Assembly (NCBI GenBank): GCA_002245135.1
Contig: NGBS01001169.1
Span: 1 to 64,000 of the forward strand
DNA from: Proteromonas lacertae
Taxonomy: Eukaryota; Sar; Bigyra; Opalinata; Proteromonadidae
Reading direction: 5' to 3'
Length of the DNA stretch: 64,000 nucleotides
Shown here piece by piece: positions 23,028 through 34,917 of the stretch. Positions within the stretch are counted from its first letter, which is position 1; every line of letters starts with the position of its first letter. Both the position numbers and the translations under genes were made by a program. The notes under the pieces were generated by a model. It saw only the letters and a program-made list of their open reading frames with translations, searched no databases and was not told where the DNA came from.

Positions 23028-23726
23028 TTAAGCTTTATTATCTTCAGGTTTTTTATCAGAAATATTTAATTTTGAAAGATCTGGAGCATCAGATTCTGGA
23101 GCAGTTGTGGCTTGTGGAATTGGTTCAGCAGCTACTGGTATATTTAAAATTTTTGAGTTATTTTCTCTTGCATCATTGTATTGTTTTCTGAATTCTTGAG
23201 CAATCTATAAAATGAAGAAATTAAGTATAAATACTTTATAATCCTTGAAACGAATAGCATATTGTCCTTCCTTTAATTCACCATCAGAGTAATCTGATGC
23301 ATTAAATACCCATGATCTATCTGAACCAACATTAGGAGACTATTAACAAAAAAATAACAAAAATAATATATACAAGATAAAGTCTTGGATCAATCATGAA
23401 ATTAAGACATACTTTACCTGTCTTTTCTTGTCTCATAACGATTCTTATCTTTTTTGTTTCTTGATTTTGTAAAAATTTGCAGTCACCAGTGCCTCTTTCC
23501 TTCCAAAAATTCTTTCTTACCTCACCTCCATATTCTTCTTCTTCAAAGAATAGAAAAACACGACATCGTCTGTAAAATAGTAATAATTATTATACTGACT
23601 GTAAAGGCAATCTTCACCTTCATCTACTTTTATATCAACTTTTTCTAAATGCACTTCTGGGAGTTTTAGCTTTGAATCATCAACAGTTTCTTGTTCAACT
23701 TCGTCAGCTGGTTTAGTGTCAGACAT
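23028..23726 (-). CDS. RANBP1: Ran-binding protein 1 homologue (RanBD)
   Basis: Cytosolic cofactor of RanGAP that releases RanGTP from karyopherins. The Ran-binding domain is complete: [103 protein letters not shown] and GSDRSWVW-like are family hallmarks. Four exons joined across 26-50 nt introns, for example donor GTATAATAAT to TTTTACAG near 23580, GTATATATTA...AATAG near 23360 and GTATTTATAC...TATAG near 23220. About 200 residues, usual length, with an Ala/Pro/Glu-rich C-terminus ending KPEDNKA. Divergent from DDX42; the shared spacer is 165 bp. Confidence 0.9.
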
Positions 23727-23854
23727 TATACAATCTAATGCAACAAAAATAATTATAATGTCACTATATACTATATTTGATGAGAAAAGAATGAATAAAA
23801 AATTAAAAACAAATTATATAGTAATTCCTATTTAAACTGTCCCATCATTTTTGA

Positions 23855-23876
23855 ATTCAAGCTTACACTCAAGCTG
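23855..23876 (+). promoter_or_regulatory. Double TCAAGC element between RanBP1 and DDX42
   Basis: ATTCAAGCTT and ACTCAAGCTG lie in tandem between the divergent starts at 23726 and 23892. The core matches the element seen before other genes. Only the position and recurrence support this. Confidence 0.4.
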
Positions 23877-23891
23877 TAATTTAAAAAATAC

Positions 23892-26301
23892 ATGTCTATT
23901 TGTCGTTCTAGAGGTGTTTTTGGTATACAAATGAAGGTTTTATATTGTAGATGATGATGATGATAATTGGATAGAAGAAGATGATAATGAAGAATCAACC
24001 AAAGAGAATAAAGCAAATGAAGAGAATAATGATGATGAAATAGATCCATTAGATGCATTTATGCAAGATATAAATGAACAAGCAAAAAAAGAAGTTGAAG
24101 ACAGTACAAAGAGAGATTTAGTTCATAAAACTAAAAAAGTATATTATTTATCATTAATAAAAATGCAGATAGAAAGATTAGATGAATTGAATGATAGAGA
24201 AGAAGATGATGCAGAGAAACAACATCAAATCACCGAATCAAAGTATAAAGCAATAGAAGATGGTATATATATATATATTGATATATAAAAATAGATGTTG
24301 AATATGATAGTGATGATAATCCAATCATACCCGATAAGATGATTGTTCCACTTCTACAGCCAATAGATCATTCACACATACAATATGAATCAGTTCAAAA
24401 ATGTTTTTATAAAGAACACACAGATGTAAAGAAAATTCCAATAGACTCTAATCGATGAATGGATGAAACAAGAAAATATTCAAATCAGTATGCCTTATGG
24501 TATGGAATATCTAAAACCAGTTTGGGATTTCTCACTCTTTGGATTAACTCCCAAATTATCTGTTGCTATTAAACAATTTGGATATGAAAATCCTACACCA
24601 ATTCAATCAACTGCATTACCAGTAATATTAAGTGGATATGATATAATATCAGTAGCAAAGACAGGTTCAGGCAAAACATTTGCCTATGTTTGGCCAATGC
24701 TTGAACATATCATTCCACAAAGACCATTTGAGGAGAAAGAAGGTCCAATTGGAGTAGTTTTAGCACCAACACGTGAATTAGCTGAGCAAATATATAAATG
24801 TATAAAACCATTTTCAGATATATTTAATATCAGTTGTAAATGCATAGTTGGTGGATTATCTAAATGGGAACAAAAGAAATCATTATTTCATCAACCTGAA
24901 ATAGTAGTTGGTACTCCTGGTAGATTAATTGATATGATAAAGATGAAAGCAACTAATATGATTCGATGTAGTTACATAGTATTAGATGAAGCTGATAGAA
25001 TGTTTGAGTTAGGATTTGAGCCACAAATCCGATCAATAATTGGTCAAATCCAACCAAGCCGACAGACAATAATGTGTTCAGCGACATTTCATAAGAGAGT
25101 AGAGATATTAGCGAGAGATATATTAACAAATCCAGTAAGAATAGTAATAGGAAATATAGGTCAAAGTAATGATGATATAGATCAAGAAGTGTATATATTA
25201 AGAGATGAAAATGCGAAGTGGGGATGGTTACTATCAAATATATTGAAATTTACTGAAATCGGTAAAGTATTAATATTTGTAAATACGAAAGAAAATACCG
25301 AAAGAATAAGTGAAAATTTGAATAATCATTTAGGTACAAAAAGTGAATCAATTCATGGAGATAAAATTCAATATGAAAGAAATGGAATAATCAACCGTTT
25401 TAAGAAAGGTATAACGAATATATTGGTAGCAACAGATGTAGCAGCTCGTGGATTAGATATAGATAATGTGAAAGTGGTAATAAATTATGATAAACCAAAG
25501 AATATCGAAACTTATGTACATCGAATAGGTCGAACTGGTCGAATGAATAAAGATGAAGGAGTAGTTGAAAGTGGAAGTGCTTATACATTACTTAGTGATA
25601 AAGATGTGACATTTGCTTGTGATCTAGTATATAATTTTGATAAATCAAATCAACGAATATCCAAAGATTTATTAAATTTGGCAAATAAAAATGCGAAATT
25701 TCGAGAAAGTTGGAAAAGTAAAAATAATTTTAGAATGAATAATAATATGTTATATAAACCAACTGTTAATAATAATAATAATAATAATACTATATCTCCA
25801 ATTAAAGCATTATCTTCATCTTCATTACCTTCGAGTGTTGGATATCATAAAACAAATGAAGAAAGAATGAATGATTTTGCAGATTTAAGTGGTCCTGCTT
25901 CTATTCGAAAAGAATTTGCATCAACATTTGTAAAATCATTTGAAATATTAAAAGAAAGTGATAAAACGAAAAAGTCAATAACAATAGCTCCATTAGAAAG
26001 TCGAATAAAATGTTCTACAATTCTACCACCTAAACAACCTCCAACTGAACCATTAATAACAAATACAAAATCAACAACAATAAAAGATGATGATGAGAAG
26101 TTAAAATCAATAGATAGATCAACTTCTCACAAATCTAATCATAAACATCATCACCACTCTCATCATCATCATTCACATTCCAAATCATCTTCATCATCAT
26201 ATTCCTCATCCTCTCCATCCACTTCTCGTTCTAGATCAAGATCAAGATCCAAACACCATCATAATCATAATGATATACATAGTCATTCCAAACATCACTG
26301 A
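23892..26301 (+). CDS. DDX42: DEAD-box RNA helicase, DDX42-like
   Basis: Spliceosome-linked SF2 helicase. The N-terminal acidic part carries DDX42/PRP5-type landmarks DPLDAFMQDINEQAKKEVED, VEYDSDDNPI and PIDHSHIQYESVQKCFYKEH. Helicase motifs follow: PTPIQ (Q), AKTGSGKT (I), PTRELA (Ia), TPGRL, DEAD (II), CSATF (III), VATDVAARGLDI (V), HRIGRTGR (VI). YTLLSDKDVTFACDLVYNFD and SKDLLNLANKNAKFRES fit DDX42 rather than other families. The C-terminus is His/Ser-rich with an SRSRSRS run. Introns: GTATATTATT...TGCAG after HKTKK and GTATATATAT...AATAG after AIEDD. One base is surplus between KKIPI and LIDEWMKQ (about 24441-24455). The start MSICRSR plus a short intron is the best guess; ATG 23951 is an alternative. 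Confidence 0.88.
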
Positions 26302-26365
26302 TTATTTTATGTGTGTTTTTATGTTGTTTTTATGTAGATTATAACAAAAATAGGAATAATTAATT

Positions 26366-28405
26366 TCAATGAATAACTGATAATAAATCTATTGAATTGT
26401 TTCCTATAGAACAAGCATACGGATATAATGGAGAAGGTAAATCTTTAACAAGTAAAACAGGAGATGAATCATTATGACTTATCCAAAATTCTCTTTTATT
26501 CATATCAACAATCACTTCATAAATTGAGCCATCTCCATGATTATTGAAATGAGGATTTTTATTAATAGCTCTTCCAATATGACAATATTTAGTAATCTCT
26601 TTACTATTACCATAAGATGAAACATAATTACATGTTGTTGATTGATTATAAATATTAATTCCTGTATATGTATTATCTGTTGATAGTCCTAACAAAATAT
26701 AATCATAATTCCCTTTATGAAATTTATATTTGATATGATAAACTCCATTTTCCATCTTAACATTCAAGTAACAATGGTAATAATTTCCAACATCATTTGT
26801 ACTTCTCATTACTTTACCATCATTAGATATTGTAATATTGGAATTCTTATTTAATTCTGTAAATTTTCCTTCTTCAAATTCTAATAATATTTTGAATTTC
26901 TTTTCATTTCGATTATTCTTACAAGTTATTTCGTATTCTCTCTTTTCTATTTCTTTATCTACTTTTCCATGAATTATTCCCATTTTCTTTATCTATCATT
27001 ATTCCATCTGGCAATGAAGGATTGATTGAAAATTCACATCGATTTCCATCAAATGATGGATTTATTGATATTTCTTCATCTAATATAAATGAATATTCTG
27101 ATTGAGGATATGAAAATGATGTGATTTCTTTTGCTTTTAATTCATTCAATAATTCTATATCTAAAATTATTTTACTCATTTCTTCTTCTTCACTTTCACT
27201 AAATTTCATTTCTTGGATATATTTTATTAATAATTCTTTGGTATTTTATATCAATGAAACAATTTTCATTAAATATTGTGTACAGAATTTCTTTTCCACA
27301 AATATAATCTATTATTGAAACACTCTTTTTATCATCAATAAATAAACATAAACACTTCATTGTTCGATTTCTTTGGTGTCTTCCATATTCACAACATAAC
27401 CTACTCAATAATTTATTTTTTATTCTATTTGGAATAATCTCATACAGTTTCATTTCTATTATTAGATTTAACACTATTTCTATTAATCTTATATCTTCAT
27501 TATTCAATGATTTTATCATTTCTTCTTTCACTTCTTCTTTATTCAACAATATTATATCATTTTCATCTACTTCTATCTCATTTTCTTCTTCCACATAGTA
27601 TTTACTTATTATTTCTACCAACTCTTCATTCTTTATTTCTTTTAAATTTAAGCACATGTGATTATTTATATAGTCATCTATTGATATTTTTAAGTTCTTT
27701 TAATATGTTCAAATTTTCTTCTTCTATTTCTTCTTTCTTTATTTCATTTAAATGAATCTTTGTCTTTAGTATTGTCATAAATCCATTCAATTCTTCTTCA
27801 TTCTCTTCGCATTGTTTACATACACTTCTATACCATTTCAATAAGCGATTTAATAACCAACTTTCATTCTTTATTAATAGTATTTTATTATTCAGAATGA
27901 ATTTTATTGAATTTAAATTCAGTTTTAATAGCAGTTTATCTATTTCAATGTAAATACTTTTATAAATAGTTATACCATTGTTTAAATATTTATATCCTTT
28001 TCGAAGCAAATATTCTTCGCTTATTTCTCTTAATTCTGATAAATCATTCACATTTAAATTGTTTAATATTTCAATATTTCAATTATCACTAAATCATTAA
28101 AATGATTCTTTAAGTATTTCTTACAGATTCTCATTATCCGATTATCATTGTAATAGATACTAAACCTCAAAATATCACAGATGTTATCTTCATTCAATTC
28201 CATACATCCACCACTGTAGTATTTTTCTATCTCTAAAAATGAATTTATTTCACATTTTTCATAGAGTTCTAATACTCCAGTCTTTTTCATCTAACAAAAC
28301 TTCTTGATTGTGACATTTCCATTCATCAATATATTTTTCACACAAACAACTTCTTCATTTCCCACTTTTACTTTCAAATCACCATAACCATTATTCACTA
28401 GCGCT
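26366..28405 (-). pseudogene. BTB / BACK-like / He_PIG / SPRY-like gene with several frame breaks
   Basis: Read right to left: a BTB-like fold (GDLKVKVGNEEVVCVKNILM ... YSGGCMELNEDNICDILRFS ... ICKKYL), a helical BACK-like region (LSELREISEEYLLRKG ... WLLNRLLKWY), an Ig-like piece (CEFSINPSLPDGIMIDKENG) and a SPRY-like domain (GVYHIKYKFHKGNYDYILLG ... EFWISHND). Breaks: an in-frame TAG between KKFC and MKKTG; an exact 8-bp tandem duplication GAAATATT x2 near 28065-28080; one surplus A near 27687; one surplus C at 27240-27241; one surplus G at 26979-26981. Repairing these would give one collinear BTB-BACK-SPRY protein. The duplication is hard to explain as a sequencing slip, so real decay is plausible. 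Confidence 0.55.
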
Positions 28406-28527
28406 TTAGTCTAGAAAATCAAATATCATCATATATACCCATTTTGACCAATTTCATTATCTATTACTTTCATTTCACTTAAATGAATTAGATAATAACA
28501 TTCTAATAATACATTCTAATACACACA

Positions 28528-28562
28528 ATACAGTGTATTTTTTAATCCAGTAATTTTGTTGA
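28528..28562. repeat. Perfect inverted repeat (hairpin-capable)
   Basis: ATTTTTTAATC is followed after a 13-nt loop by its exact complement GATTAAAAAAT. A wider imperfect pair (ATACACACA near 28512 and TGTGTGTAT near 28600) encloses it. It sits in the spacer between the divergent BTB-like gene and the gene at 28690. In AT-rich DNA a perfect 11-bp arm could still be chance. Confidence 0.6.
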
Positions 28563-28689
28563 TTAAAAAATCTAAATGCTGAATAAGGCTATTATTGCTG
28601 TGTGTATAAATATTCATAGTAAAATTAAATAGTACTGATAATTTGTCTTAGTAGAGTTGAATGTGTGAATTGAAAACACTATTTACAGT

Positions 28690-29313
28690 AAAGATAAAAA
28701 GCTTGCTTCACCTACTACTAACGCCTTTAAAGTAGAGAAAACATTTCCATTAAAAGATGGAGAAGCAGCTATACGTCGTAACAATAATACAAGAGATGAA
28801 GGATTTGAAGAAAAATATGATGCAGCTAGTGATAAAAAGATCTATGAATATTTTCGATCAGAATCATCAAGAGGTAAAGTCATTTCTTATATTGTTACTT
28901 CAGTTAATATGGAGAATAAAGAAAATTATACTCAATATGCTGGTGAAAATTGCGTCGATGATGTTGATAATTCTTTTATCTGGTTTGATAATGTAGAAGC
29001 AATAAATTCTGATCTTAGAGAATGCGGTTTACAACCAGGTAGACATAACCTAAAGGAAATGAAAGATAAATGTGGATTTGGCGGTAGTAACTGTGAAGCT
29101 CTATACTTCTATAAGATGACTGAAGATGCAAAGGAAGTATACCAAACTTTTGATAATACAAGTATTGGTAATATTGAACAAGGAAAGAAATATGAAATTG
29201 TATCATATTCAGAATTGGAAAGAATCATAAATGATTATCCTCAACCTAAGTCATCATCGATACTTGTACCATCATTCTTAATAGTTGTAGCTTTAATATT
29301 TCTAATGATATAG
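28690..29313 (+). CDS. C-terminally membrane-anchored protein, unknown
   Basis: Open from about 28690 to TAA 29313, but no in-frame ATG occurs before MENKENYTQYAGE (28909), so a short 5' exon ending near TTTACAG 28688 is likely. The frame reads SKDKKLASPTTNAFKVEKTF, DKKIYEYFRSESSRGKVISY, then MENKENYTQYAGENCVDDVD, CGLQPGRHNLKEMKDKCGFG, NCEALYFYKM and ends SSSILVPSFLIVVALIFLMI. The last 17 residues form a single hydrophobic helix at the very C-terminus, as in tail-anchored or GPI-signal proteins. Four Cys in the soluble part could pair if it is luminal. No family recognised. Confidence 0.6.
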   Translation, partial: KDKKLASPTTNAFKVEKTFPLKDGEAAIRRNNNTRDEGFEEKYDAASDKKIYEYFRSESSRGKVISYIVTSVNMENKENYTQYAGENCVDDVDNSFIWFDNVEAINSDLRECGLQPGRHNLKEMKDKCGFGGSNCEALYFYKMTEDAKEVYQTFDNTSIGNIEQGKKYEIVSYSELERIINDYPQPKSSSILVPSFLIVVALIFLMI

Positions 29314-29682
29314 AAATGTAATAAGCGATTATTGATGAATTATCGATTGTAACCTATGTTTATCTGTATTAAAAGCCATAAAGACATTTTTGTCTCTTTT
29401 CCTCTACAAGATTATATTATTATTATTTAGATGTTATACGAAATTTCTAAAGGTGAGTTCATAATGAATTACTTCAATTCAATAAAATTAAAAGCAAATT
29501 ATTTGACAAACGACTATTACCTACTACAACATGTTTCATGTTTCATTTTCCGCAACATAACACTTCTATGATGCAAATAAACTCAATATCTACTATATTA
29601 TGAAAGATACAAATTTTCAAATTTTTAATATCAAGCCTGTCAGCTTGAATCAGTTTGTTTTGATGATTTTTTAAATAAAGAA
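29314..29682. other. Intergenic spacer upstream of the kinesin-like gene
   Basis: 369 bp with no convincing coding frame. It contains a small AAGACA/TGTCTT stem near 29378-29395 that may lie in the 3' UTR of the preceding gene, a short ATG-led segment followed by GGTGAGT near 29430-29455 that could be an untranslated or missed first exon, and TATCAAGCCTGTCAGCTTGA at 29629-29648, which carries the recurring TCAAGC element and its inverse. Confidence 0.5.
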
Positions 29683-32560
29683 ATGTCTACTTCAAGAAGA
29701 TCATCAATTAAAAATCCTACGCGTCTTACAACAGTTCAGATCAAGGATGCTGTTAAAGCTAAATATGATTTGTATCTTTTGTGTCACTTCTATTATATAG
29801 ACATCCACCTCATCAACAAATGAAAAATGAAGTATAATAATTTATTCACTTTAATTTTGTATCAGGGAGAGTACATTAACAAAGATCCTGTAGAACCTCT
29901 TGATATAACCAAACCACAGTGTATATTTCTCTAAATTTAAATTTTTAGCTCAACCAATATATGATTTTTGTGTATATGCAAGAATAAAGTATAAAATTAC
30001 TAAATATATGTTTAATGTAGGCCATTCATGCCATCAGAGTCAGAAATTATCACAGAAGAAAATGCAGTCAAATCTGTTGGAGATACAATAATGATTCATC
30101 GTGGTGCCTTTCAGAAATCTTACACATTTGATAGAGCATTTGACGAAAACGCTACACAGGAAAATGTCTTCACAAATACAGTGTCAAACATATTAGATGA
30201 TTATATAGGTGGTACTAATTGTAGTTATATAATGATGGGTGGTGATAATTCAGGAAGATCTTACACTTGCTTTGGACCAGAAGAGGAAGTACATAATCCA
30301 GCTACATTTGGTGTAATACCAAGGACAATACAAGTTGTATTGAGAAAATTAAAATCCATGGAAAGAAAATATTCAATGAAAATATCATTATTTTACTTAA
30401 ACAATGATGTATATATAGATTTAATTTTAATTTTATTATTTTTATATAGAATATTACTGATATAAATGGTAATAAATATCATTTAAAAGATGATCCATAT
30501 TTAGGGACTTATCCAGAATGTAATGATGAGAATATAAAACAAGAATCATTCGTTGATGAAGAAACAGCTATTTCCTCATACATCAAAATAGCACATTTAT
30601 ACTATCAAAATAGAAATTATAATAATCATAATCATATACCAATATTATTCTCAATAGATACAGAATCTGAAGATATCAATAATAACAAGAAACAACAACA
30701 ACAACAAGTTATAACTCGAAGATCATTATTTCAATTCATTATTCTACCATCTGATATATTTCATGTAACAAAAGAACACTGTTATTTGAACCCTTATTTC
30801 TCATTGAACTATGTAATAAACGCAATATTAAATAATGCTCCGTATATTCCTTATCATAATAATAAATTGTCATATTTATTAAAGGAATCTTTAAGTGGTC
30901 ATTTTAAGACATGTATTGTTGCTACAATATCTATATCTTCTCAGTTTATGGATAATAATTTTAATACTTTAGAATATGTGATTAAAATGAAGAAAATGCA
31001 TAATAAACCAATTCAACATTATGATATAGTAAAACCAACTTTATTAATTGATTATCAATTGCATTTACAACAATTATATGAGATATTATATTATCAGAAG
31101 AATAAGAAAAATAATTATAAGAAAATAGATGAAAAAGAATTTAATAGTGTTAGAGAGAAGTTGAATGAAACGACTCTCAATTTGAATTATATAAAACGAG
31201 AGATTATTGAGAAGAAAAAAGATATACAAAATACAAAAGAGTTATATGAGAATATTGTATCTGATAAGTTCAGTATTGAGAATCATATAAACATTCATAA
31301 ATTGAAAGAAAAACAAGAAAAAACAGGTCATTTACCTAAATATATAAATGGAATATTCCATCAATGTAATAATCTAAATGAGAAGTATATGAAGGATATA
31401 GAAAATGAAGAATTAACATCTACTACCAATCAATCTTTACAAATGAAAATCAGTAAAGAATATGATATTAAAAGTGAAGAAGTAAAAGAATCATTTATTA
31501 AATATTATCAAGAATTCTGTGGTCAATATAGTAAAGTAAATTTAACTTTAAGAAGTGGAATTGATTCTCAATTATTAGACTTAAATCACATAAAACTATC
31601 TGTAAAAGAATATACAAAGGATATTGTAGATTATTCAAACTCAATGGAGAATATGAATATATTGCCATTTATAAAGAGTATAAAGAAATATATTAAAACC
31701 GAAACAAAAAGAGTATTTATTCTATTATTTATTTTATTTTATTATATATAGTTAAATGATTGGCAAAAATCAATGATTAGTGTGTTGGATGATGAAGAAA
31801 AACAGTCCATAGAACATTATAAAGCTATAGAGAATCAATACAACAAATTCCTTGAAGATTTAGATGTAGAATACAATGAATATGTATTTTTGATTATATA
31901 TTTATTGTTATTTAGTTGAATGTTAGAGAAGAAAGAAGTAAAGAATATCAAACTCTCTTAGATTCATGTATTGAGAAAAGAAAAGCTGAAATTAGCAGTT
32001 GGAAAGACAAACTAACAACAGATATAGAAACACTTAAATCAAAAGAAAATAAAACACTTTCAACTATAAAAGAAAAGAAAGAAAGTTTCAGAAAACGTAT
32101 GGATAAACATATTGAAAAGAGTAAAACGTCAATAAAGCAAGAAATAACAGAATTTAGGAATATTCATAATAATATTTTAGAATCATATCATCAACAATAT
32201 GAAGAAAGAAAATCATTATTAGATAAACATAATAAAGTATTTATTTATTATTTATTTATAATATATTAATGTTATTAGCAAACTGAAATTGCATTTAATG
32301 ATATAAGAAACTTGAAGGAAGATTTAGAAACAACATCAAAAGCAAAACAATTAGAAGTTACCATAGAAATCAATAAACAGAGAGATGTTGTATTAGAATT
32401 GATGGGTACAACTGCTGATAATATGTATTATTGGGATTTACCTGATAAATATATATTCCAATGTGGTGAATTTAGTGGTTCATCCTGTTCACAAATGAGT
32501 CAAATAGCAAGAATATTGACTTTATCTACTGATTATCTTGATAATTATATTGTATAAATA

Positions 32561-32595
<35 letters not shown>

Positions 32596-33202
32596 TTAGA
32601 TACCTCAATATAAACCAGTAAGATCGAAAGATTTCACATACGATTTACCAGTAATTATACCAATTTGTAGAATCTGTGAAAAAGAAAGAGAAGATAAAGC
32701 CAAAGCAGCTGAAGAGGCATTACGTGAACAATATTACCTCGAACACCCTGAAGAAAGACCACAGCCATCTCCAGAAGAAGAATTAAAAAAGAAGAAAGAA
32801 GAAGAAGAAAGAAATTATCAAGCTTCATTGAATGAACCACCACAAGCACCTGATACTCCAACTCCATTATCATCATCTATGTCACAGACACCTGCTGGAG
32901 GTAATAAAGAGTTTAAATTTAGTCTTGAAGAGATTGAAAGAGAAATTAGAGAAAATAGTTTGGGAACAACACCTTCTCATGCTGCTACTGCTACTGAAGG
33001 ATCGGAAGCGAATTCTGTAAGAACTCCTAATTCTACAACTCAAAATGATGAAGAAAATAAAAATAATGAGGGTGGTGCTAGTAATGACTTGAGAAATAGA
33101 ACTGTATCATTAGAGGATGTTGTTCCAACACTACAATCTATTTCATTTTTGCAAAAATCACCTCTACAGAAATCAACCAAAAAAGTGTCAAAGAAGAAGT
33201 AA
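29683..33202 (+). CDS. Kinesin-like protein with degenerate motor domain
   Basis: Start MSTSRRSSIKNPTRL. Nine or more introns, all GTAT...AG, join without any frame error. The motor fold is recognisable: DFCVYARIKPF, YTFDRAFDENATQENVF, DDYIGGTNCSYIMMG, GVIPRTIQVVL and LSYLLKESLSGHFKTCIVAT ... NTLEYVIKMKKMHNKP, which parallels the end of kinesin motors. The nucleotide loop reads GGDNSGRSYTC instead of G.TG.GKT.T, so the P-loop lysine is Arg. The switch I NxxSSRSH and switch II DLAGSE motifs are not found at their places (HNHIPILFSID, QFIILPSD). Long coiled coils follow, then a Pro/Ser-rich tail ending KKVSKKK. It probably binds microtubules or a partner motor rather than walking; subfamily unclear. 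Confidence 0.8.
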
Positions 33203-33316
33203 AAATGTATAATAACCTCATTTGTTGTTGTATCTTTTTGCTTTAATGATGTATTTGTTTTATAAATGTTTTTGTAATGAGAAAAATGGCAAAATAAAAA
33301 AGACTAATCAAACCTA

Positions 33317-33330
33317 TATCAAGCTTGTCA
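33317..33330 (+). promoter_or_regulatory. TATCAAGCTTGTCA element upstream of UTP3
   Basis: Lies 21-34 nt before the start codon at 33351. Contains the palindromic core CAAGCTTG shared with the other elements listed here. Confidence 0.45.
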
Positions 33331-33350
33331 TTTCAATTTTGGTTTTGAAA

Positions 33351-34714
33351 ATGGGTCATTCGAAGAAGAAGAGAGCAAAGGATTATGTAGAAGTAAATGA
33401 AAGTATTTGTGTATTTATAATTTATGATAGATGATGAAAATGGAAGTGATTTTGATGTAACAGATGATGATATGATTGATTTAAATATCAGTGATGATGA
33501 CGACGATATGGAACTAAATGCTATGGCGGCTAATAACGATGATATATTGTCAAATGAAGAAGATGAGGAAGAAGTCGAAGAGAATGATTGGGGTTCAAGA
33601 AGAAAAGTGTATTATGAGCCAGGAGAAAGTAATACAGGAAAAATAGATGAAGATGAAGCAAGAGAGGAAGAAGAAGAAGCTACAAGGTTACAGAATAAAC
33701 AGTATAGTGAATTAACATCAGAAGATTATGAAGATATATTCCAAAACATTGAGGAAGATTCTAAATCAAAATCCAAAAAACATCAGTTCAATGATATGCA
33801 ACCAATAATCGAACATATAGAAAGAGATTTATCAAAACTCAATTCAGCACAAATTAAAGAGATTTTATCAAAAGAAGTTCCAGATCTATTAGTATATTAT
33901 GAAAAGTTAGAGTCAATATTACCATCATATGAAAATGAATTTCAGAAAGTGTATAACAAAGCAATCCAATTCTAATATTATATTAAACGAAGGAAAACAA
34001 TATATTAAATTCAAGCAATCTTTAATTTTAAATTATTTATATAATATAATATTTTATACATTGTTAAAAGTGGAAGGTAAAGATCCAAGAATTCATCCAA
34101 TTACAAACTACTTAAAATCAATACATGAGTTAGTGAATAAAGTTGAAAACATGGATAATAATAGTATAAAAGATAAGATAAATGAATTTATGAATACTGA
34201 AGAAGAAGGTAGTAAAGATAGTGATATGAATAAGAAAAATGATGAAAAAGCAGATAAAGTAATAAAATCAAAATCAAAAAGTATGAAAATAGCTCAAAAT
34301 AGTAGTATTATAAGTGAAGAAAATAAACAAAAAATGAAAATCAATGAAAATAATAAGTATAATGATGGTGATGATAGTAATAGTGGTGAAAGTGATGAAG
34401 AATATCAATACATAGACAAGATCAGAGAGAGTCGAAAAAGAAAAATGGAAGAAAGAACGATACATGGTAATAAAATAGAAGAAAATGCTGGTCCAAGGAA
34501 GATAACACAGGAAATTATGAAGAATAGAGGATTGTCAACTCATAAGAACAGAATGCATAGAAATCCAAGAGTTACTAAAAGATTACAGTATGAAAAGGCG
34601 ATTAAGAGAAGAAGATCAGCTGTACCTGATGTTAGGACAGGAGAATCTGGAAGATATGGAGGAGAATTCTCTGGAATTAGAAATGATATCGCTCGTAGTA
34701 GAAAACTTGCTTAA
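33351..34714 (+). CDS. UTP3: UTP3/Sas10 small-subunit processome protein
   Basis: Nucleolar component of the SSU processome for 18S rRNA maturation. Start MGHSKKKRAKDYVEVNE, then a 28-nt intron (GTATTTGTG...GATAG). The acidic N-terminus ends with NDWGSRRKVYYEPGE, typical of Sas10. The Sas10/Utp3 domain covers LSKEVPDLLVYYEKLESI, FKQSLILNYLYNIIFYTLLK and HPITNYLKSIHELVNKVE. The conserved Sas10 C-terminus is intact: PRKITQEIMKNRGLSTHKNR, HRNPRVTKRLQYEKAIKRRR, SGEFSGIR-like GGEFSGIRNDIARS. One surplus C at 33966-33967 (ATC C AAT) must be skipped to join AYNKAI to NSNIILNEGKQY. Otherwise complete. Confidence 0.88.
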
Positions 34715-34917
34715 TTTCTTTTTTTTCTTTTGTGTGTTTTTGTCTTGTGTATTTCAGATAGTGTATAACAATTTTTCATTAAAACAAGCAATAATATGAG
34801 TTTAGCAATAATATGAAACAGTAGTTGCAATAGTGAAATATATTCATAATAAATTAGTTAAAATAGTCAAAAACAATCACTAATGTAAATCTATAGAATT
34901 ATAATTTAGTTTCATTT

